Part shown: positions 58,236-64,000 of the stretch, one piece after another
How positions within the stretch are numbered: the first letter of the stretch is position 1
Layout: every line of letters begins with the position of its first letter
Origin: Acetobacter sacchari
GTDB lineage: Bacteria > Pseudomonadota > Alphaproteobacteria > Acetobacterales > Acetobacteraceae
DNA length: 64,000 nucleotides
Direction of reading: 5' to 3'
Assembly (NCBI RefSeq): GCF_017377715.1
Contig: NZ_JAFVMF010000002.1
Coordinates: forward strand, 124,001-188,000
Notes under the pieces: generated by a model
Told to the model about the DNA's origin: nothing
What the model saw: only the letters and a program-made list of their open reading frames with translations
Database searches by the model: none
Position numbers and translations under genes: made by a program

Positions 58236-59096
58236 ATGAAAACGTCGACAGAAGGATTCGGCAGCGGGCTGCTGGGCGTCCTGATTTTCAGCGGGTCGCT
58301 GCCTGCGACGCGCCTTGCGGTCGCCGGGTTCTCGCCCCTGTTTCTGACGGCGGCGCGCGCGCTGATCGCAGCGGCTCTCGGCGCGTTGCTGCTTGTGGCG
58401 CTGCGGGAGCGACGCCCTGCGCGGAGGGATTTGCCGTCGCTGGGCGTCGTGGCGCTGGGCGTGGTCATCGGTTTTCCGCTGCTGACCGCGTTGGCCCTGC
58501 GCCATATCACCTCCGCCCATTCGTTGGTCTTTATCGGCCTGCTACCGCTTGCGACGGCGTTGTTCGGCGTTCTCCGCGGCGGGGAGCGCCCCGGCGCGGT
58601 CTTCTGGGCGTTCTCCCTTGCTGGGGCTGCGAGTGTTGCGGGCTTTGCGCTGACGCATGGCGGCGGAGGGTCTGTCGCGGGCGACACGCTGATGCTCGCG
58701 GCCGTGGCGTTATGCGGGCTGGGGTATGCGGAGGGAGCAGCACTGTCGCGTCGTCTTGGCGGCTGGCAGGTGATTTCCTGGGCGCTCGTTCTGGCGTCCC
58801 CGGCGATGGCGGCGCTCGCCCTCGCCACCGAGCCCGGCGGCTGGGCCGCCATCGGGTCGTCGGCGTGGATGGGCCTCGCCTACGTCTCGGTGTTCAGTAT
58901 GCTTGTCGGGTTTATCTTCTGGTATCGCGGTCTCGCGCTCGGCGGCATCGCAAGCGTCGGACAGTTGCAGTTGCTGCAACCGTTTTTCGGCCTGATCCTT
59001 GCCCATGCCGTGTTGGGGGAGGCCGTGTCGTGGGCGATGTGCGGCGTCACGATGGTCGTTGTCGCCTGTGTGGCGGGCGCGCGGCGTTACGCCTGA
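58236..59096 (+). CDS. EamA/DMT-family transporter
   Basis: A 286-residue inner-membrane protein with ten predicted helices in two EamA repeats; typical end of repeat two: FWYRGLALGGIASVGQLQLLQPFF. Members export amino acids or other metabolites. The ATG at 58236 follows TGGGGGAC; longer upstream frames overlap the MocR gene and are rejected. Probably controlled by the divergent MocR regulator. Confidence 0.9.
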   Translation: MKTSTEGFGSGLLGVLIFSGSLPATRLAVAGFSPLFLTAARALIAAALGALLLVALRERRPARRDLPSLGVVALGVVIGFPLLTALALRHITSAHSLVFIGLLPLATALFGVLRGGERPGAVFWAFSLAGAASVAGFALTHGGGGSVAGDTLMLAAVALCGLGYAEGAALSRRLGGWQVISWALVLASPAMAALALATEPGGWAAIGSSAWMGLAYVSVFSMLVGFIFWYRGLALGGIASVGQLQLLQPFFGLILAHAVLGEAVSWAMCGVTMVVVACVAGARRYA

Positions 59097-59248
59097 GCGG
59101 GTGTGTGGCGGGGAGTTTGGGCGCTTCTTCTTTTTCTGAAGAAAAAGAAGCAAAAAGACTTTTTCCAGTTTGGAGGCATGGCGCATCCAAGACGCGTTGT
59201 CACATAACGAAGGCTCGGCGCTTGACCGCTCACGCCGCCACGCGACAT

Positions 59249-59713
59249 TCAGGGAGACCATCCGTAATACCGGACAAGAAACCCGGCCTGTGGATGGGGT
59301 TCGTCGCGCAGCATGATCAGGCCATGGCGTTCGTAAAACCTCTGGCCCGCGAGATTGCTTAACGGCGTGCGCAACGTGAAGCCCTCCGGCATCAGCGCCT
59401 GCGCGCGTCGCAATAACCTTGCGCCAAGGCCCGCGCCCTGCGCCGACGGCGCCACGAACAACTGATCCACCACGCGTTCTCTTTCACGAACTGCAAGAAA
59501 TCCTGTGATCCTGTCGTCGTTTTCCACGACCTCGATCCGCCATCCTTCCGACTGAAGCCGGGCGCGCAGCGCCTCCACGTCGTGGACCCTCGGCGCGCCG
59601 CCGTCCATGCTGATCGTGCTTTCCCGCCATAGCGTGGCGATCGCCGTCAAATCGTCCGGCGTCGCAGCCCTGATCTCCGACGCGTTCAACTCTGCGGTCC
59701 CTGCATCCGCCAC
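59249..59713 (-). CDS. GNAT-family N-acetyltransferase
   Basis: A 154-residue acetyltransferase: VVDQLFVAPSAQGAGLGARLLRRA is motif A with the acetyl-CoA loop, and QRFYERHG is motif B. The start is a GTG overlapping the end of the permease gene by 28 bases; a TTG seven codons later is also possible. Last gene of the peptidase-permease-GNAT operon, so its substrate may be an amino acid or amine from that pathway. Confidence 0.87.
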   Translation of the reverse strand: MADAGTAELNASEIRAATPDDLTAIATLWRESTISMDGGAPRVHDVEALRARLQSEGWRIEVVENDDRITGFLAVRERERVVDQLFVAPSAQGAGLGARLLRRAQALMPEGFTLRTPLSNLAGQRFYERHGLIMLRDEPHPQAGFLVRYYGWSP

Positions 59714-61125
59714 CCGCGACGGCTCAGCACCAGCAGGTAATAGGCTCCGGCTCCCAGCGCCACGAACAGGGTCAGCACCAGACTTGGGCGTCCGACCTGC
59801 GCGTCCATCCAGTTCATTCCCGTCACGCCGACCATCGCCAGAAACGCCAGCAGGGGCGGTAGCGGAAACAGCGGCATACGGTAATGTCCCCCTGCGGTCA
59901 GCCCGTTACGCCGCCCGACGATCACCGCCAGACAGAGCGCCATATACATCACCAGAATTCCGCTGCCGGTGATAATCAGCAGCATCTGCTCACTGATCAG
60001 ACACGCAGCGCCGGAAAGCGCTCCCGCCGCGAACGTCGCGCCCCAGGGCGAGTTGAAGCGTGGATGAATCACTGTCAGACCGTCGCTCAACCGCGCAGGG
60101 AGGATGCGATCGCGTCCGATGCTGTAAAGCTGGCGGGAGCACATCAACAGATTGGCGATCACGGCGTTCAGAATCGCCAGAACAAGACAGAAGCTGACCA
60201 GAACGTTTGCGACCGGCCCTGCGTAGGACAGAAAGATCACGCCCATCATGTCGTGCGATGAAAAGAACGTTCGCAAATCCGGCGCGCCCAGAAGAACAGC
60301 AATGACCGGCACGATTTCGCAAATGACCGTCACCAGCAGCGCGAGCAACACTGTCCGACCGATATGGCGGGACGCGTCATGCGTCTCTTCGCCGAAATAC
60401 ACGGCTGAACCGTAACCGTTGTAGGAGAAGATCGACAGCGACACCGCCATGGCGATCAACGTCGGAGGCACTACGGACAGTGTTCCGGTTGTGTCGAGAA
60501 ACACCGGATGCAGCACCACTTCGCTCAGCGGCCGCGCGGCATGAAAGAACCCGAGCGCAGCCAGCGCCGCCAGCGCCAGCAACTCGACGGCCAGAAACGC
60601 CCCTGTCACCACCGCGCTGGCCCGCAGATGCAGCACGCATACGCCCGCCGCCAGCGCCACCGTCAACACGGCGGCGGCGACCGGCGGCGCTCCGGGGACC
60701 AGCACGTCGAGATAGACGCCGATCCCAACCGCCATGACCGCAGGAATGGCGATCAGCTGCATCACCCCCACGCCCAACACGACGAAGCCCGCGAACGGGC
60801 CAAGGATGCGGCCGACAATCGCATATTCGCCGCCCGAAAGCGGAAAAGCCGAAGCCAGTTCGGCGTAGACGAAGGACATGCACAACCCGACCAGCGCGCC
60901 CACAGCCATGGCGATCAGCGCGCCGGAGCCCCCCGTCGCGAAAATGCCCGGCACGATGATGAACACGGATGACGCCGGGGAGATCGCCGACAACGTGATC
61001 ATCAGCACGCCCAGCAGGCCCATGCTGCGCTTTAATCCGGGCAGCTTTCCGTCCGCGCTGTCGACATGGACGACAGCGTCCCCTTTTCCCGAAATGGCGG
61101 GGTCCTGCGTAACGACATTCGTCAT
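59686..61125 (-). CDS. APC-family amino acid permease
   Basis: A 479-residue transporter with 12 predicted helices. The APC signature is near the N-terminus (MITLSAISPASSVFIIVPGI and FPLSGGEYAIVGRILGP) with IFSYNGYGSAVYFGEET near residue 225. The ATG overlaps the stop of the upstream aminopeptidase (ATGA), consistent with uptake or exchange of the released amino acids. Confidence 0.92.
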   Translation of the reverse strand: MTNVVTQDPAISGKGDAVVHVDSADGKLPGLKRSMGLLGVLMITLSAISPASSVFIIVPGIFATGGSGALIAMAVGALVGLCMSFVYAELASAFPLSGGEYAIVGRILGPFAGFVVLGVGVMQLIAIPAVMAVGIGVYLDVLVPGAPPVAAAVLTVALAAGVCVLHLRASAVVTGAFLAVELLALAALAALGFFHAARPLSEVVLHPVFLDTTGTLSVVPPTLIAMAVSLSIFSYNGYGSAVYFGEETHDASRHIGRTVLLALLVTVICEIVPVIAVLLGAPDLRTFFSSHDMMGVIFLSYAGPVANVLVSFCLVLAILNAVIANLLMCSRQLYSIGRDRILPARLSDGLTVIHPRFNSPWGATFAAGALSGAACLISEQMLLIITGSGILVMYMALCLAVIVGRRNGLTAGGHYRMPLFPLPPLLAFLAMVGVTGMNWMDAQVGRPSLVLTLFVALGAGAYYLLVLSRRGWRMQGPQS

Positions 61126-62216
61126 GCGGCGCCTCCGGGCGGGGCGCAGACAAGCGACTTCAAGCGCTCAGGATCGATCGCCCGCACAAGCCGTCCTCTC
61201 CGTCCCACCATCGTCTCCGCGCCGAGCATCGCATTCAGCACCGCTTCCTCCACAACCTCGACCGCAGCCATGAATACGTCGTCCATTGCCTCGTCGCTCA
61301 ACGCCTCGATCCGCCGCAACGGCGCGCCCGGAAAGACACCAGGATCATTGGCCGTGCTGAACGCCAGAAAAATGTCGCCGGAATTATTCCCCGACGGCGT
61401 GCCCCCACGCCCGATACCGATACCGATCCGCTTGGCTACACGCCGCAACTGCGTCGATTCCAGCGGCGCGTCGGTCGCAAGGATCACGATGATCGACCCG
61501 CGCTCGGATGGCCACAGCGCATCTTCCGGCATGGCGCGCCCTGCCGCTGCGCCGCAAACCGTCAGCCACGATCGCCGACCGTGATTGGCCTGCACCAGCG
61601 CGCCGAGCGTATATTCGCCAGCCTTTGTTCGCACGATCCGCGACGACGTGCCCGTGCCGCCCTTGAACTCATAGGCGATCATCCCCGTCCCACCGCCGAC
61701 ATTCCCTTCCGCCACCGGCGCGAAGTCCGGAGAGGCTGCGGCCGCTTCGATCGCAGCCAGCACGTCGGCCTCCGTCACATGCTGTCCGGCGATGTCGTTC
61801 AGCCACCCGTCAAACGTCTCCCCCACCACGGGAAGGGGCCAGAGCGTCTCTCCCATCACGTCGGGGAAAGTCTTCAACATCCATCGCGCCGTCGCGTGAT
61901 GCGCGATGCCCAGCGAGCAGGTGTTGGTCAGCGTGATCGGGCCCATGAACCATCCGGCCTCGTCGATCCAGTGACAGCCAGTCAGTTCGCCATTACCGTT
62001 CATTGAAAAACTGCCCGCGAGAACGGGGTGCAGCAGATCATCTTCCGCGCGCGGCAGGATCGCCGTCACGCCAGTCCTGATCGCGTGCTCGCCTTCACCC
62101 GAGATCAGCGTCTTGTAGCCGACCCGCACGCCCGGAACGTCTGTAATCGCATTCAGCGGGCCCGGTGCGCCAGGAAGAGGCAGGGCTAGTTCTCTGGCGC
62201 GTGGACGGCTGGGCAT
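61122..62216 (-). CDS. P1-family aminopeptidase (DmpA/BapA type)
   Basis: A 364-residue N-terminal-nucleophile hydrolase that matures by self-cleavage. The family motifs are ITDVPGVRVGY at the start, TNTCSLGIAHHATARW near residue 100, GNVGGGTGMIAYEFKGG near residue 170, and the cleavage region GNNSGDIFLAFSTAN with nucleophile S279. The scissile bond would be Asn-Ser, as in beta-peptidyl aminopeptidases, rather than Gly-Ser as in DmpA (from memory). There is no signal peptide. First gene of the operon. Confidence 0.92.
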   Translation of the reverse strand: MPSRPRARELALPLPGAPGPLNAITDVPGVRVGYKTLISGEGEHAIRTGVTAILPRAEDDLLHPVLAGSFSMNGNGELTGCHWIDEAGWFMGPITLTNTCSLGIAHHATARWMLKTFPDVMGETLWPLPVVGETFDGWLNDIAGQHVTEADVLAAIEAAAASPDFAPVAEGNVGGGTGMIAYEFKGGTGTSSRIVRTKAGEYTLGALVQANHGRRSWLTVCGAAAGRAMPEDALWPSERGSIIVILATDAPLESTQLRRVAKRIGIGIGRGGTPSGNNSGDIFLAFSTANDPGVFPGAPLRRIEALSDEAMDDVFMAAVEVVEEAVLNAMLGAETMVGRRGRLVRAIDPERLKSLVCAPPGGAA

Positions 62217-62472
62217 TGCAAAATCCGAATAGTGAGCGTGTGCCGGGAGTTAAGGACGCCCCGCCCGGGCGCGCAAGACTGTTACGAATGTGAAGCAACC
62301 ACCTGACGCACGATAGACACGAGCGAGTTGCTCTTCCTCCCCGGTCTTCGGCTCGTCTCTTCGCACGTCGGATCGAGCCATCGCCGTATTCCGGAAGCGT
62401 ATCCACTTACGGCATTTCGTAGCCGCGACCCAATTGTTCTGACGTGCATCCTTTACCCGCTCGCGAGACGCA

Positions 62473-64000
62473 TCAATGGCGCACCGCGACGTACCCTGTC
62501 GCGGCATTTTTCGCTTCGTTCGCCAGATAGGCGTGGATGTCGTCCGCATCGGATTGTGTCAAGATATCGGAAAAGCTCGCCATTCCGGCCGCGGAAAGCG
62601 CACCACCGAGAACGATCTGGTCAAACGCGCGATGCGTCGACTCCTGCATCGTCAAAAGATTTGGGGCAATACCGGCTTTTCCAGGAACGTGACATCCCGA
62701 ACAACGAGCGTAGTCAAAAAGACGGGCGCCGCGCGCAATCATCTCGGGCGAAGTCCTGATTCCAGATGGCGGCGATATCGCGACCACCGAACGATCGACC
62801 AACGCCGGGGTCGGCACAGCGCCGCCGTCCAGCGCGAAAACCACAATGCGCCCTGCGTTGCCATAGCGATACCCCGCCGAATTTTCTGGAAACTCCCAGG
62901 CGGACGCTCCACCGAGACCGGCCATAACTGCAATGTACTGACGTCCGGCGACGGCATAGCTGACAGGCGCGGCCATGATTCCTGTGCCGACGCGAATATG
63001 GCTGAGCGGCGCTCCGGTTCTGGCGTCGTATATGTTCAGAAATCCGGTCGCATCCCCCTGCGCCACGATATCGCCGCCTGTCGAAAGCACGCCTCCGCTT
63101 TGCTCGGGATCCGTGCTTGTAACCACAGACCATGCCGCCCGCTGATGAACCGGGTCATAGGCCTGCAACGTATCGTGGCGAATGACCGGGATATCAGCTT
63201 CGCCTTTCTGTGCACGGGATATCGCGGCGCGGTCCGTGACATCCATCGAATTGTCCGTGCCGCGATGGTAGGCAAGATCGCGCGACAGTGAAAAAACCAT
63301 CGGGAAATCCAGCGTTGGGATATAAACATATCCCGTCCTGTGACTATATGACATCGGCCGCCAGTTATGGCCGCCCGCCTCCCCGGGATAAACCAGCTTC
63401 GGCTCGCGCGAGTAATCCCCCTGAGCCGTAAACACGGGCCGTCCGGTTTTCATGTCGATATGATCAGCCCAGTTTACGTCGGTATATTTTTCCGCCGAGA
63501 TCAATTCTCCAGTCGCTCTGTCAAGGACATAAAAAAATCCGTTTTTCGGTGCCTGAACCAGAACTTTCCGCAACTTTCCAGATATCGTCAGATCGAGCAA
63601 CGTCATCTGCTGCGTCGCGGTAAAATCCCAGCTATCCTTGGGTGTCGTCTGATAATACCATTTCATGCGACCGGTTTTTGGATTAAGCGCGAGAATTGAA
63701 GACACAAACAACGTGTCGCCCCCGCCCGGACTGCGAACGAACGCCGGGTGTGGAGATCCGTTGCCTGTCCCGACATACAGGAGATTCAACTCGGGATCAT
63801 ATGCCATCGCGTCCCAGGCAGCCCCGCCTCCCCCCACGTCCCAACGACTCTTCGGGCCCCAGGTCGGCGCCGCTATCGCCAGTTCAGGATTCTCCTGCGG
63901 TTTGGACGGGTCGGCCGGAACAATGAAGAAGCGCCATGCAAAAGCGCCGGTCTCGGCGTCGAAAGCAGTGAGGTAACCGCGCACACCCATCTCGGCGCCG
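62473..64000 (-). CDS. PQQ-dependent quinohemoprotein alcohol dehydrogenase, 3' part
   Basis: At least 505 C-terminal residues; the 5' end lies beyond position 64000. The propeller carries LYVGTGNGSPHP (PQQ-site asparagine), the catalytic-aspartate motif KDSWDFTATQ, and repeats such as GFFYVLDRATGELISAEKY. The C-terminal cytochrome c domain binds heme through CSGCH near the end (ARLFDYARCSGCHVPGKAG). This layout is a type II or membrane-associated (type III large subunit-like) alcohol dehydrogenase acting in the periplasm and feeding the respiratory chain. Subtype cannot be decided without the N-terminus. Confidence 0.93.
   Translation of the reverse strand, partial: GAEMGVRGYLTAFDAETGAFAWRFFIVPADPSKPQENPELAIAAPTWGPKSRWDVGGGGAAWDAMAYDPELNLLYVGTGNGSPHPAFVRSPGGGDTLFVSSILALNPKTGRMKWYYQTTPKDSWDFTATQQMTLLDLTISGKLRKVLVQAPKNGFFYVLDRATGELISAEKYTDVNWADHIDMKTGRPVFTAQGDYSREPKLVYPGEAGGHNWRPMSYSHRTGYVYIPTLDFPMVFSLSRDLAYHRGTDNSMDVTDRAAISRAQKGEADIPVIRHDTLQAYDPVHQRAAWSVVTSTDPEQSGGVLSTGGDIVAQGDATGFLNIYDARTGAPLSHIRVGTGIMAAPVSYAVAGRQYIAVMAGLGGASAWEFPENSAGYRYGNAGRIVVFALDGGAVPTPALVDRSVVAISPPSGIRTSPEMIARGARLFDYARCSGCHVPGKAGIAPNLLTMQESTHRAFDQIVLGGALSAAGMASFSDILTQSDADDIHAYLANEAKNAATGYVAVRH

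Overview
The window is about 62% G+C by eye. It carries an alphaproteobacterial housekeeping backbone: the start of the nuo operon, and hup-lon-clpX-clpP-tig in the usual order. Added to this are PQQ-type dehydrogenases: a secreted sorbosone/glucose dehydrogenase-like protein at 19.3-20.5 kb and a quinohemoprotein alcohol dehydrogenase running off the right edge. Together these suggest an acetic acid bacterium (Acetobacteraceae). That placement is inferred from gene content only.

Layout. 0-13 kb is core: nuoF (first codons), nuoE-D-C-B-A, tRNA-Val(UAC), HU, lon, clpX, clpP, tig, tRNA-Leu(UAG) and nnr, all on the minus strand. 13-19 kb holds a small membrane protein, a DEAD-box helicase overlapping a 4Fe-4S RNA methyltransferase, and a divergent LysR/SRPBCC-like pair. 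19-26 kb holds the secreted PQQ-type dehydrogenase, an AI-2E-family transporter coupled to an EEP nuclease, and an XRE regulator followed by a mercaptopyruvate sulfurtransferase and a cystathionine beta-lyase. 26-34 kb holds a Tat-exported phospholipase C and a three-gene minus-strand operon (3-hydroxyisobutyrate dehydrogenase family, aldehyde dehydrogenase, DUF3100 membrane protein) facing its own LysR gene. 33.7-35.7 kb is an AT-rich island with a decayed IS5-family transposase, a promoter, and an unrecognised two-ORF cassette.

36-43 kb contains an overlapping operon (FAD/NAD(P)-binding protein, DUF202 protein, LysR), a lytic transglycosylase, the alkylation-response pair ada plus a 2OG-Fe(II) oxygenase, and a frameshifted SnoaL/ester-cyclase pseudogene. 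43-49 kb is core again: icd, a GNAT, glnA-glnB, an aminotransferase and tRNA-His(GUG). 49-50.6 kb is gene-poor, with DnaA-box-like sites and a lone AT-rich lipoprotein. 50.6-55.2 kb has a second hydroxyisobutyrate dehydrogenase-type enzyme, a second AI-2E-family permease and oligopeptidase B. At 55.5 kb lies an unusual ATPase-Mrr endonuclease fusion. The right end has a MocR regulator facing an EamA exporter, and an operon of P1 aminopeptidase, APC permease and GNAT.

The strongest candidates for something undescribed are the ATPase-Mrr fusion (55472-56449) and the AT-rich two-gene cassette (34746-35428). No CRISPR array, prophage or complete mobile element was seen.
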